From the NCBI GenBank assembly GCA_009929605.1, contig SAAC01000005.1, positions 1-64,000 on the forward strand: a DNA stretch of 64,000 nt, given 5' to 3'. This document shows, one piece after another, positions 8,178 to 16,977 of this stretch (the stretch's first letter is position 1; each line of letters begins with the position of its first letter). The position numbers were made by a program, and so were the translations under genes. The notes beneath the pieces were generated by a model. The model saw only the letters and a list, made by a program, of their open reading frames with translations. It made no database searches and was not told the origin of the DNA. The stretch comes from Negativicutes bacterium. Its GTDB lineage: Bacteria; Bacillota; Negativicutes; Veillonellales; Veillonellaceae.

Positions 8178-9812
8178 ATGAAATTACAACGATTAACACC
8201 GATTCTGTTTTTTGTGAGTATGCTATTCTTCGTGGGTGGCAATACATTTCTCCCATTAACAGATCCAGTGGAATCTAATTACGCCTTGACGGCGAAGGAA
8301 ATGGTAGAATCCGGTAACTGGTTATCACCTCAGATTTATGGTCAATTTTGGTATGATAAACCAATTATGATTTATTGGCTCATCGCTTTGTGCTATAAAA
8401 TATTTGGTATAGTGGATTGGGCAGCACGCCTTCCGAGTGCCTTTTTTGGGGCTTTGTCAGTGGCTACATTGTACCAAGTGATTGCATCTAGCTCTGGTCG
8501 TTGGTTGATAGGTTTAATTTCAGCGACTATCATGGGTACATCCTTGATGTTTTGGGCGGTGGCGCACGGTATTATTACCGACATGGTACTCTTGTACATG
8601 ACCTTGGGGACTATGGTATATGCCTACAAGGGCATGGTAATGGGCACAAAATATGGCATGACCATTGCCTATGTGTTTGCTGCATTGGGGGTGCTTACAA
8701 AGGGGCCCGTGGCTATCGTATTGCCAGGATTGATTTTACTCATTTATGCAGGGCTCATCATGCGTTCTTGGACGATGGTGAAACGCATCTTTGATTGGAA
8801 AGGTATTGTGCTGTTTTTTGCGGTGGCAGCGCCTTGGTACATCTATATGTACAGTACTCATGGGCAAGCTTTCATCGATGGATTTTTAGGCCTACATAAT
8901 GTGACGCGAGCTACACAATCTGAACACCCAGAGGATAATCATTGGTGGTACTACATAGCTATATTCTTGGGTGCTCAATTACCTTGGACTGGGGTCATTA
9001 TTTATGGCATGGTGAAAGGTTGGAAACGCCAGCATCCAGGATATTTATATAACATGGTTTGGGGCATCGGTACCGTTGTATTTTATACATTAATGGCTAC
9101 GAAATACCCATTATATACATTTATTAGTTTAATCCCTTTCAGTATTCTTGGCGCCATCGGTGTTATGAAGTGTATTCGACCAGGTTTGCCTCGTCGATAT
9201 GGCTGGATTATAGCGGGACCAACAATTTTGTTGTGGATTGCCTATTGCGTGGGTAGTTTCTTTGTACCATGGGGATTCTGGTTGCTGTTATATGTACTAG
9301 TAGTTATGCTGATTATCGGCCTGGTATATGCATTGTATAACAATAACCGATATATGATGCCCGCGTTGGCCGCAGTAGGTACATTGCTCGTGTCTGCCCT
9401 TGTTATTAATGAAGGAATTGGGCCATTAGTGGTACAGCGTAGTGCAGTGATGATTACACCTATTGTGGATCAATTCAATGGTAAGGTGTATTACTATGAT
9501 GGCTATAGTACGAGCCTTGTATTCTACACAGGCAAAGATGTTGTGAAGATTAATGCAGAATCACATATCCCGGATAAGAAAATAAAACGTAGCGCCGAAT
9601 GGGATAAGAAATATCTTATGGAACAAGTGGATGAGCAAGAGTTCATGAAAGCCATGGAACGGGGTGAGCAAATGATGCTCATCGTAGGCAAGCGAAACGT
9701 ACCGAACTTTGAGGCTTCACCAATTTTTGGAAAGGTAACATTGTTCTCTGTAGAAGGGGCCAATCACGTATATATCATCAATGGTAAGACATCCATTAGT
9801 GGTACAAATTAA
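8178..9812 (+). CDS. ArnT-like/PMT-family glycosyltransferase
   Basis: Integral-membrane transferase that would move a sugar from an undecaprenyl-phosphate donor to lipid A, another glycan or protein. Seen: the N-terminal PMT-2 pattern TDPVESNYALTAKEM with acidic residues in the first outer loop, FWYDKPIMIYWL, about 11-12 hydrophobic spans, and a roughly 100-residue soluble C-terminal end. 544 aa is close to ArnT. No genes for making aminoarabinose are nearby, so the sugar is unknown. It lies in an operon with dedA upstream and a UDG-like gene 27 bp downstream. Confidence 0.88.
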   Translation: MKLQRLTPILFFVSMLFFVGGNTFLPLTDPVESNYALTAKEMVESGNWLSPQIYGQFWYDKPIMIYWLIALCYKIFGIVDWAARLPSAFFGALSVATLYQVIASSSGRWLIGLISATIMGTSLMFWAVAHGIITDMVLLYMTLGTMVYAYKGMVMGTKYGMTIAYVFAALGVLTKGPVAIVLPGLILLIYAGLIMRSWTMVKRIFDWKGIVLFFAVAAPWYIYMYSTHGQAFIDGFLGLHNVTRATQSEHPEDNHWWYYIAIFLGAQLPWTGVIIYGMVKGWKRQHPGYLYNMVWGIGTVVFYTLMATKYPLYTFISLIPFSILGAIGVMKCIRPGLPRRYGWIIAGPTILLWIAYCVGSFFVPWGFWLLLYVLVVMLIIGLVYALYNNNRYMMPALAAVGTLLVSALVINEGIGPLVVQRSAVMITPIVDQFNGKVYYYDGYSTSLVFYTGKDVVKINAESHIPDKKIKRSAEWDKKYLMEQVDEQEFMKAMERGEQMMLIVGKRNVPNFEASPIFGKVTLFSVEGANHVYIINGKTSISGTN

Positions 9813-9839
9813 AGTGATGGTTCTGTCAGTGAGGTGGAT

Positions 9840-10682
9840 ATGTCTGGTTTGTTTTCTGCAGAGGTTCTCTTAGAGGCTCAGCAAGTAACGTATGAAAAAT
9901 ACATAGCTCAATTTGAGGCTCATAAGGTTCAACTTATTACTGAGTTTGTAGATGAACTAGGCCTTTATGAAGGTGTTAATGTGTATAATCCCTGGTCTGA
10001 CGTGGATTTGAATTACGATAATTCCCTTGAGGCCTCCCGGTGGCGCCGGCAAAATTTTATTGCGTATGCGTTACCTCGATTGGGGCGTGCTAATACATTT
10101 GTAGTCGCTGAGGCTGTGGGCTATCAAGGTGGTCGATATTCCGGCATTGCCATCACTTGTGAAAGAATGCTCTTAGGCCTTCATAGTACGGTTGATGCTA
10201 ATCAATTGGCTGAAATTCCCCTGTGGCGTACTAGCTCACAAATGAGTGAGCACATCAAATCCATTCAACGGGAAAAAGGATTTAATGAACCGACAGATAC
10301 GGTAGTATGGAATGCTATTATTGAAAATGGTATTAATCCGTATGATATATTTCTGTGGAATATTTTTCCATTTCATCCTTATAAGTCTGGTGAGCCTATG
10401 ACAAATCGGACACCGACGGATGAGGAACAACAATTAGGTTGGGAGTATACCAAAAAATTGTTGGACCTTAATGCTATACTTGGTGGTGGTGATAGGCCAC
10501 TTATATTGGCGGTAGGTCAAAAATCCGCGGATACTATGGGAAAATTTGGTATTATCCCCCTTGCGTTACGACATCCTGCTAATGGGGGGGCCAATAAGTA
10601 TCGTGAGGGATTTAAAGAAGCTATGAACATCCGTCAAAATCTCCTGTTAGAACAGCATGGACTAGGAGAAATTATTAATTAG
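9840..10682 (+). CDS. Uracil-DNA glycosylase-like protein
   Basis: Member of the UDG superfamily, probably in base-excision repair or a related nucleic-acid role. Seen: EAVGYQGGRYSGIAITCERML, where family-1 enzymes have the water-activating loop, WNIFPFHPYKSGEP, NRTPT, and the C-terminal RHPANGGANKYREGF that matches the family's HP motif. 280 aa. The ATG at 9840 follows GAGGTG by a few bases; a GTG at 9834 overlaps that site. Substrate specificity cannot be read from the sequence. It ends just before a strong terminator. Confidence 0.8.
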   Translation: MSGLFSAEVLLEAQQVTYEKYIAQFEAHKVQLITEFVDELGLYEGVNVYNPWSDVDLNYDNSLEASRWRRQNFIAYALPRLGRANTFVVAEAVGYQGGRYSGIAITCERMLLGLHSTVDANQLAEIPLWRTSSQMSEHIKSIQREKGFNEPTDTVVWNAIIENGINPYDIFLWNIFPFHPYKSGEPMTNRTPTDEEQQLGWEYTKKLLDLNAILGGGDRPLILAVGQKSADTMGKFGIIPLALRHPANGGANKYREGFKEAMNIRQNLLLEQHGLGEIIN

Positions 10683-10695
10683 TATATATCGTTAC

Positions 10696-10724
10696 AAGGC
10701 CCTTGACCTCGTCAAGGGCCTTTT
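10696..10724 (+). terminator. Terminator after the dedA-arnT-like-UDG operon
   Basis: Perfect 12-bp stem AAGGCCCTTGAC / GTCAAGGGCCTT with 3-base loop, then TTTT. Confidence 0.94.
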
Positions 10725-10761
10725 GCTTTCATAAATCGAAGTTATATGATATACTAGACGT

Positions 10762-11050
10762 AGCGTATGAAAGTAATTAGCTTTCATCAAAAACGATCGG
10801 ATTATATTGCTATGGTAAATGAATAGTGTATCAGAACGGATACACGCGGCTGAACATTTACGGAAACGGCATTATACTCATTTGTCCCAAGGCAAATGGA
10901 ATGATACTAAGAGCGGCAAACAACTCTATAGCTATGCACAAACATGTACAGGGTGTTCCACCTTATAAATAGTATAGGGATACTAGGTATATAGCATATT
11001 GATGTTATGACGCTGTTAAACGATTGAGGGTATAGTTGCGCCCTTTTTGT
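10762..11050 (+). ncRNA. Structured leader RNA of RNase J (candidate)
   Basis: The 370-bp stretch before the RNase J gene has a TATACT -10 box at 10750-10755 and a dense set of pairings. A closing stem GCTATG (10809-10814) / TATAGC (10827... partner 10927-10932) encloses two arms: GTAAATG/CATTTAC (10815-10821/10855-10861) carrying GTGTATC/GATACAC, and ATTAT/ATGAT carrying CATTTG/CAAATG (10879-10898). A second domain holds GGTG-ttc-CACC and AGTAT-aggg-ATACT. A weak GGG/CCC hairpin with CCCTTTTTG lies near 11027-11048. It matches no riboswitch I recognise; it may be an autoregulatory leader or a separate RNA. Confidence 0.5.
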
Positions 11051-11111
11051 TTGTTGTGATATTCCTAGGACAAGATCAATACAAGTGATATTAGAAAGAT
11101 GAAGAACTATT

Positions 11112-13190
11112 ATGATTACAAAAATTATCGACAAAATTTTAGGAGGAACAGTGGAATCTACTGAAACTAAGGCTCCTGCACAAGTGACTGCAGCGCCTAC
11201 AACTCAACATATTGCGGCTGTAACAGAACGTGTAGCCGGTGAAAAAACAGCGACTGGTGAAGCAAAACCAGCGCAACGACGTACACGGAGTAATACAAAA
11301 CGCACAGAAGGTGAACAAGGCGAATGCAGAACACGCCAAAATAATGGTGAAAATCGTCGCCCTCGTAATACACGCTCTGAAAACGGTGAACAAGGTGACC
11401 GTCCGCAACGTCCTCGCCAACAGCGTAATGGCGAAGGTTCACAACGCAATAATGACCGTCCACAACGTAATACACGTCCTAATAATCGCAACGAAGAACA
11501 AGTGGAATTAATCGGCAAGGTAAAACGCGGTAGCAATAAAGGTAAATTGCAAATTATCCCATTAGGTGGTTTAGGGGAAATCGGTAAAAATATGACCGTA
11601 TTTCAATACGAAGATGATATTGTTGTATTGGATGCTGGTTTAGCATTCCCTAGCGAAGATATGCTCGGCGTAGATCTCGTAATCCCTGATATTAGCTATT
11701 TGGTAGAAAATCGCGATAAAGTGCGCGCTGTTTGTATCACTCATGGTCATGAGGATCACATCGGTTCCTTGGCGTATTTATTGAAAGAAATCAATGTACC
11801 TGTATATGCGACAAATCTTGTTTGTGGCTTGATTGAAGGGAAATTGAAAGAGCATCGCGTGAGCAACAAGGGGCTTCGCGTTGTACAGGCTGGCGATGAA
11901 ATTGAAATCGGTAAATTTAAAATTGGTTTCATTCAAACAAATCACTCTATTCCTGATGCGTGTGGTATGTACTTTGAAACACCAATTGGGACTATTGTTC
12001 ACACCGGTGACTTTAAAATTGATCAAACACCAGTAGATGGAAAATTGATTGACATTCATAAATTTGCAGAGCTTGGTAATAAAGGCGTATTGGCATTGAT
12101 GTCTGACTCCACTAACGTTGAAAAACCTGGCTTTACTGGTTCTGAAAGCTCTGTTGGACCAGCTATTAAACAAGCCGTTAGCGAAGCACAAGGTCGCGTC
12201 ATTTTAGCTACATTTGCGTCCAATGTATCCCGTATTCAACAGGCCATTGATGCGGCTGTTGAGAACAAACGTAAGGTAGTTGTCATGGGCCGTAGTATGG
12301 TTAACGTTTCTGAAATTGCTGAAGCTCGTGGCTATTTGAATGTACCTAAAGGGACTTTCATCGACGTAGATGAAATGAAAAACTATACAGATAATCAAAT
12401 TATGGTGTTAACAACTGGTAGCCAAGGGGAACCTATGGCGGGCCTATCTCGTATGGCGATGAATAATCACCGTACTGTAGAAATCGCACCGAATGATACT
12501 GTTATTATCTCTGCTACACCAATTCCAGGTAATGAAGGCGCCGTAGGTCGTACCATCGATAATTTGCTTCGTCTTGGTTGTAATGTAGTATATGGCAAAG
12601 ATCGTGGTATCCACGTATCTGGTCATGCGAGCCAAGAAGAGTTGAAAACTATGTTGAACTTGATTCGCCCAGAATATTTCATCCCTGTCCATGGAGAATA
12701 CCGCATGCTTCGCAAACACGGCGAAGTGGGCGTATCCATGGGTGTGGATCCTAAAAAGGTTCTTGTAGGCGACAATGGTCAAATTTTTGAATTCACAAAA
12801 GATGGCGGTCGCAAAGGCGGTCGCGTTCAATCTGGTGCCGTATTCGTAGATGGTCTTGGCGTTGGTGACGTTGGTAACATCGTTATCCGCGATCGTCAAC
12901 AATTGGCCCAAGAAGGTATGGTTATCGTTGTTATGGCTATGGATCGTGCCTCTGGTACTATCGTAGGTGGCCCTGATATCGTATCTCGCGGTTTCGTATA
13001 CGTTCGTGATGCAGAAGAATTAATGGATGAAGCGCAAAATCGCGTGGACGCTGTTATTGAAAAATGCGAGTTAGAACGTATTAAAGATTGGACAACCATC
13101 AAAACAAACGTTCGCGATGCATTAGGAAAATATTTCTATGAAAAAACACGTCGCCGTCCAATGATTTTACCAATCATTCAGGATGTATAA
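11112..13190 (+). CDS. rnj: Ribonuclease J
   Basis: Metallo-beta-lactamase/beta-CASP 5' exo- and endoribonuclease central to mRNA decay and rRNA maturation. Seen: IPLGGLGEIGKNMT at the domain start, metal motif HGHEDHIG, further ligands in HTGDFKID, beta-CASP region with SDSTNVEKPG and TTGSQGEPM, SGHAS and PVHGEYRM, and the C-terminal RNase J domain. 692 aa against about 555 usually: an Arg/Asn/Gln/Gly-rich, probably disordered extension of about 130 residues precedes the catalytic domain. ATG at 11112 has a weak ribosome site; an in-frame GTG at 11151 follows AGGAGG and may be the true start. Confidence 0.95.
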   Translation: MITKIIDKILGGTVESTETKAPAQVTAAPTTQHIAAVTERVAGEKTATGEAKPAQRRTRSNTKRTEGEQGECRTRQNNGENRRPRNTRSENGEQGDRPQRPRQQRNGEGSQRNNDRPQRNTRPNNRNEEQVELIGKVKRGSNKGKLQIIPLGGLGEIGKNMTVFQYEDDIVVLDAGLAFPSEDMLGVDLVIPDISYLVENRDKVRAVCITHGHEDHIGSLAYLLKEINVPVYATNLVCGLIEGKLKEHRVSNKGLRVVQAGDEIEIGKFKIGFIQTNHSIPDACGMYFETPIGTIVHTGDFKIDQTPVDGKLIDIHKFAELGNKGVLALMSDSTNVEKPGFTGSESSVGPAIKQAVSEAQGRVILATFASNVSRIQQAIDAAVENKRKVVVMGRSMVNVSEIAEARGYLNVPKGTFIDVDEMKNYTDNQIMVLTTGSQGEPMAGLSRMAMNNHRTVEIAPNDTVIISATPIPGNEGAVGRTIDNLLRLGCNVVYGKDRGIHVSGHASQEELKTMLNLIRPEYFIPVHGEYRMLRKHGEVGVSMGVDPKKVLVGDNGQIFEFTKDGGRKGGRVQSGAVFVDGLGVGDVGNIVIRDRQQLAQEGMVIVVMAMDRASGTIVGGPDIVSRGFVYVRDAEELMDEAQNRVDAVIEKCELERIKDWTTIKTNVRDALGKYFYEKTRRRPMILPIIQDV

Positions 13191-13217
13191 TTGGAATTTC
13201 TTGAATCTATACTGTAT

Positions 13218-13253
13218 AATAAGCGTATGAGCAATCATACGCTTATTTCTTTT
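13218..13253 (+). terminator. Terminator of RNase J
   Basis: Perfect 13-bp stem AATAAGCGTATGA / TCATACGCTTATT with loop GCAA, followed by TCTTTT. Confidence 0.93.
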
Positions 13254-13350
13254 ATGACTGTTTTGTCGTACCTTACTAATACAGTAGACTAAGGTATGGA
13301 ATGAGTACATTTTAACGAATCGTTGAATATGCTCAATATTATGGAGATTT

Positions 13351-14316
13351 ATGAGACAATCAAATACACGAGCCATGGTGGAAACCGGCTTTTTAACAGC
13401 AATCATTGTGGTGCTCACTATCATTGGCAGTAATGTTCCAATGTTAGGTTTTTTAGCCACAATTGTAGGTCCAGCAACACTGGCGGTAGTTGGTGTTCGT
13501 TGGGGGAGCAAGTACAGTTGTTCCGCCGCAGTTGGCACATTTTTCTTACTGTCCTTTATCTATGGCCCTTTGATGGCTTTGCTAGAGACAGTAACTTTTT
13601 CTCTTATGGGGATTTGCATTGGTGAAGGTTATCGAGCACAGTGGAATGGGGTTAAGAAAATCCTGATTCCTGCCTCAGCCTTTGTAGTGGCCGCCATATT
13701 GGTGTTCTTCATCTCTTATGTGGTGATGAATGTTGATTATATGAGCTTATATACGCAGTTTGAAACAGAATTTAACACATCCTTGCGTGAGACGTATAGT
13801 CAGCAGGATATGGATGCTGCACAACAACTAGCGATACAACAGCAAGTAGAGTCTAGCTTGACGTTTATGAAATATGCCTTTGCTACTATGGTTTTCTTCT
13901 CCGCATCGGTTATTACATTTATGACCTCTAAATTGGCGGCGATTATTTTGCGCCGTGTAGGGATGCCAGTAGAGGAGTTACCTCCTTGTGGAAAATGGCA
14001 GATGCCAAAATGGGCACCTTTTCTACTAGCTATTGGAATTATTCTGAATTACTGGGCCAATGTAAAAGGTATTGAAATTGCTATGTGGATAGGGCCAAAT
14101 TTAGTTCTTGCTGGTGCAGTATTATGTGCCATTCAAGGTGTGGCCTGTGTATGGTCTATTTTTGAAAGCTATCGAGTTGGCAAGAGCTGGCGCACCATTG
14201 TGCTAGCAGTGCTACTATTAATGTTCCCACAGACGATTGTTGTTCTGGGTATTATTGATAGTATTTTTGATTTACGAAGACATTTTAGCGAACGTTCTAA
14301 TCAAACCAAATACTAG
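13351..14316 (+). CDS. DUF2232 (YybS-like) membrane protein
   Basis: Polytopic membrane protein of unknown function, usually found upstream of gdpP-rplI in Firmicutes, as here. Seen: about eight hydrophobic spans, beginning with TGFLTAIIVVLTIIGSNVP, and a charged middle loop rich in Gln at about residues 150-175. 321 aa is typical. The start follows GGAG. The gene ends 23 bp before gdpP, suggesting one operon; whether it affects GdpP is not known from sequence. Confidence 0.88.
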   Translation: MRQSNTRAMVETGFLTAIIVVLTIIGSNVPMLGFLATIVGPATLAVVGVRWGSKYSCSAAVGTFFLLSFIYGPLMALLETVTFSLMGICIGEGYRAQWNGVKKILIPASAFVVAAILVFFISYVVMNVDYMSLYTQFETEFNTSLRETYSQQDMDAAQQLAIQQQVESSLTFMKYAFATMVFFSASVITFMTSKLAAIILRRVGMPVEELPPCGKWQMPKWAPFLLAIGIILNYWANVKGIEIAMWIGPNLVLAGAVLCAIQGVACVWSIFESYRVGKSWRTIVLAVLLLMFPQTIVVLGIIDSIFDLRRHFSERSNQTKY

Positions 14317-14339
14317 CTGTGGCTAGATTGGAGGAGAGT

Positions 14340-16355
14340 ATGAAATCCTTTAAACGCAGATGGCAGACCATTGAGATTACCATCGTTGGCGTGATAGCAG
14401 CGTTACTTTTAATTATTGCATGGCTTAACTGGCCTGTTGCGATATTAGCGCTCATCATTGTGCTGGCAGGGTATTTTATCAATTACAATGTCATCCATAA
14501 TCGGCGTCGCCTCGCGATTGAGCAATTCGATGCGATGAGCAAGGGCGTCACTCAGGCATCAAATTATGCATTGCAAAATTTGCCGATAGCCATCACTATT
14601 GTTAATAAGGATGGCACATTGGTGTGGAATAACAGTGTATTTCGCGATTGGATGCCGGTAGATTGGAATAAAACACAGAAATTATCAGCTATGATTCCTG
14701 GGTTCCGGATTGATAAAATCTGGGGTAAATCTGGTTTTATGAAAGCTGCTATTGGTGAAAAGACATTCCAAATTATATACAAATTTATAGATACTCAAGA
14801 TTCTCATGGCGATATGGATGATGAATTTGCTGAACATGCGTGCATGGCTCTCTATTTTGAGGATGTAACCAAGGCTGAGGTTGCACGTGAAAAGGCAGAA
14901 TTAGCGCAACCAATTTGGGGTATGATTCAAATCGACAATATAGAAGATTTGACGAAAGGTCTTAGTGATCGCGAATATACTACTTTGTGGGCTGAAATTA
15001 ACAATATTGTAGTAGATGAAATCGATAACCGCGATGGATTTATTCGCAATTTCCAAGATGATATGTATACATTTGCCATTTCTAGAGGCGCGCTTGCTGA
15101 TATGGAGGCAGAAGGATTTAAGATTTTAGAGAAAATCCGTAAAATCCCAACTCCACGCCAATTGCCGGCTACGATTAGTATGGGGATTGCCCAAGATATG
15201 TCGTCTGTAAAATCTGCAACGGCTAAATCGAGAGCAGCCCTTGAGGTCGCTCTTGCTCGTGGCGGTGACCAAGTTTGTATCATGGATGGCGATGACACTC
15301 GGTTCTTTGGCGGTAAGGTGCAAGGCTCTGAAAAGAATACACGTGTACGTGCCCGTGTAGTATCTCAAGCGATTCGTGAGTTGATGAATGATTCTGACAA
15401 AATTCTTGTGATGGGACACCAACGTGAGGATTATGATGCGCTTGGTGGTGCTATTGGGGTGGTAACTATTGCTCGTGCCCTTGGTAAAGAGGTCCGTTTA
15501 GTTGTCAGCAATGAGCCAATGGCTATCCAAAAAGTATTGAATGTATTGAATGAAGATGAATTTTGGCAATCTATTATCATCACTCCCGCAGTAGCTAAGC
15601 AGTGGGTAGATGCCAATACATTAGTATTTGTTTGTGATGTTCATCGTCCAGATTTAGTGGCGGCTCCAGAAGCACTGGGAATTACGAAACGACGGGTTGT
15701 TATTGATCATCATCGTCGTGGCACTGATTTTGTGGAAGGGCCGTTGTTAACGTATTTAGAACCGGCTGCTTCTTCTACGAGTGAACTTGTTGCTGAACTG
15801 ATTCAGTACGCAGGAGCTACGGTTCCTGTAAAATTAACAAAAGCAGAAGCTACAGGTATCTATGCTGGTATCGTTCTTGATACGAAGAACTTTAATATTC
15901 AAACGGGGGCTCGAACCTTTGAGGCCGCAGCTTTCTTGCGACGTAGTGGTGCAGATATTGAACGAGCACGTCAACTATTTATTGATAGTTTTGATGATAT
16001 TCAATTGCGTGCTAAAATGCTGTTTAGTGCAGAGCGTACAGAGAGTATTGCTATTACAGAGGCCCCAGCAGGGTTGACTGATATGATGGTTGTCAGTGCA
16101 CAAACTGCAGATATGCTTATTACTATTGAGGATATCGAGGCAGCCTTTGTATTGTATCAATTGAATGATGGTGGCATCGGTGTCAGCGCTCGTTCTAAAG
16201 GCCAATTAAATGTACAAGTGGTTATGGAATCTCTCGGCGGTGGTGGGCACAGAACCGTAGCCGGTGCCCAATTACATGATATGACGGTAGAAGATGCGAA
16301 AAAAGCTATTTTAACAATAGCGTTGCAGCAACTTCATGACCTACAGGAGGTATAA
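14340..16355 (+). CDS. gdpP: Cyclic-di-AMP phosphodiesterase GdpP
   Basis: Membrane enzyme that hydrolyses c-di-AMP and so influences osmotic and wall homeostasis. Seen: two N-terminal TM helices (about residues 10-55), a PAS-like segment, a degenerate GGDEF domain, then the DHH phosphoesterase domain with MGHQREDYDALG, VCDVHRPD and IDHHRRG, and DHHA1 with GGGGHRTVAGAQL. 671 aa matches GdpP. The ATG at 14340 follows GGAGGAG; a GTG at 14319 is upstream of this site. It is two bases upstream of rplI, the conserved gdpP-rplI-dnaB order. Confidence 0.95.
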   Translation: MKSFKRRWQTIEITIVGVIAALLLIIAWLNWPVAILALIIVLAGYFINYNVIHNRRRLAIEQFDAMSKGVTQASNYALQNLPIAITIVNKDGTLVWNNSVFRDWMPVDWNKTQKLSAMIPGFRIDKIWGKSGFMKAAIGEKTFQIIYKFIDTQDSHGDMDDEFAEHACMALYFEDVTKAEVAREKAELAQPIWGMIQIDNIEDLTKGLSDREYTTLWAEINNIVVDEIDNRDGFIRNFQDDMYTFAISRGALADMEAEGFKILEKIRKIPTPRQLPATISMGIAQDMSSVKSATAKSRAALEVALARGGDQVCIMDGDDTRFFGGKVQGSEKNTRVRARVVSQAIRELMNDSDKILVMGHQREDYDALGGAIGVVTIARALGKEVRLVVSNEPMAIQKVLNVLNEDEFWQSIIITPAVAKQWVDANTLVFVCDVHRPDLVAAPEALGITKRRVVIDHHRRGTDFVEGPLLTYLEPAASSTSELVAELIQYAGATVPVKLTKAEATGIYAGIVLDTKNFNIQTGARTFEAAAFLRRSGADIERARQLFIDSFDDIQLRAKMLFSAERTESIAITEAPAGLTDMMVVSAQTADMLITIEDIEAAFVLYQLNDGGIGVSARSKGQLNVQVVMESLGGGGHRTVAGAQLHDMTVEDAKKAILTIALQQLHDLQEV

Positions 16356-16357
16356 GG

Positions 16358-16804
16358 ATGAAAGTAGTATTGTTAGAAGACGTAAAAAAAGTTGGTAAAA
16401 AAGGTGAAATCGTAGAACTTAGCGAAGCCTATGCTCGTAATGTTATTATTAAAAAAGGTTTAGGCCTTGAAGGTACTGCTACCAATATCAACAATGCAAA
16501 ACAAAAACAAGCATCTACAGAACATAAAAAAGCGGTAGCTAATGATGAAGCAAAAATTTTGGCTAGCCAATTAACAAAAGTAGAAGCTACTGTAAAAGTA
16601 AAAATGGGCGATGGTGGCCGTGTGTTCGGTTCCGTTACTGCTAAAGATATTTCTGAAGCCGTATTGGCTCAATATAAAGTAGAGCTTGATAAAAAGAAAA
16701 TTGAAATTAAAGAACCATTGAAAACATTGGGCGTTCATGACGTATTAGTACGCGTACATCCTGAAATCACAACTACAATTAAGGTAAATGTAGTTGCTGA
16801 ATAA
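16358..16804 (+). CDS. rplI: 50S ribosomal protein L9
   Basis: Ribosomal large-subunit protein. Seen: N-terminal MKVVLLEDVKKVGKKGE and the L9 signature with Gly/Lys repeats (EIVELSEAYARNVIIKKGL), central helix, and C-terminal domain with GGRVFGSVT. 148 aa is standard. CAGGAGG precedes the ATG, and the gene starts two bases after the gdpP stop. Confidence 0.98.
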   Translation: MKVVLLEDVKKVGKKGEIVELSEAYARNVIIKKGLGLEGTATNINNAKQKQASTEHKKAVANDEAKILASQLTKVEATVKVKMGDGGRVFGSVTAKDISEAVLAQYKVELDKKKIEIKEPLKTLGVHDVLVRVHPEITTTIKVNVVAE

Positions 16805-16896
16805 TCGGTACTCATTTAGTATATGGTAATTATTGAGGCATCAAAACTTGCACCATTTATAAATTTTATGAGATAGTTTTGGTATATTTAGGTTGC

Positions 16897-16957
16897 TATA
16901 ATACATACATAGGTAGTTACTTTCACCATACTGAGTCTACGGACCTAGTATGGTGAA
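16897..16957 (+). promoter_or_regulatory. dnaB promoter element and leader hairpin
   Basis: A TATAAT at 16897-16902 (weak -35 near 16874) is followed by a stem TTCACCATACT / AGTATGGTGAA (16922-16957) whose 14-base loop contains a further GTC/GAC pairing. The hairpin ends a few bases before the AAGGAG site of dnaB and has no T-tract, so it looks like a leader structure rather than a terminator. Confidence 0.5.
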
Positions 16958-16977
16958 TTATTATAAGGAGAAGGATT

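Noticed and set aside
10940-10965. T-box antiterminator in the RNase J leader (GGGTGTTCCACC)
   Set aside because: The conserved AGGGTGGNACCGCG sequence and a specifier loop are missing; RNase J is not a typical T-box target.
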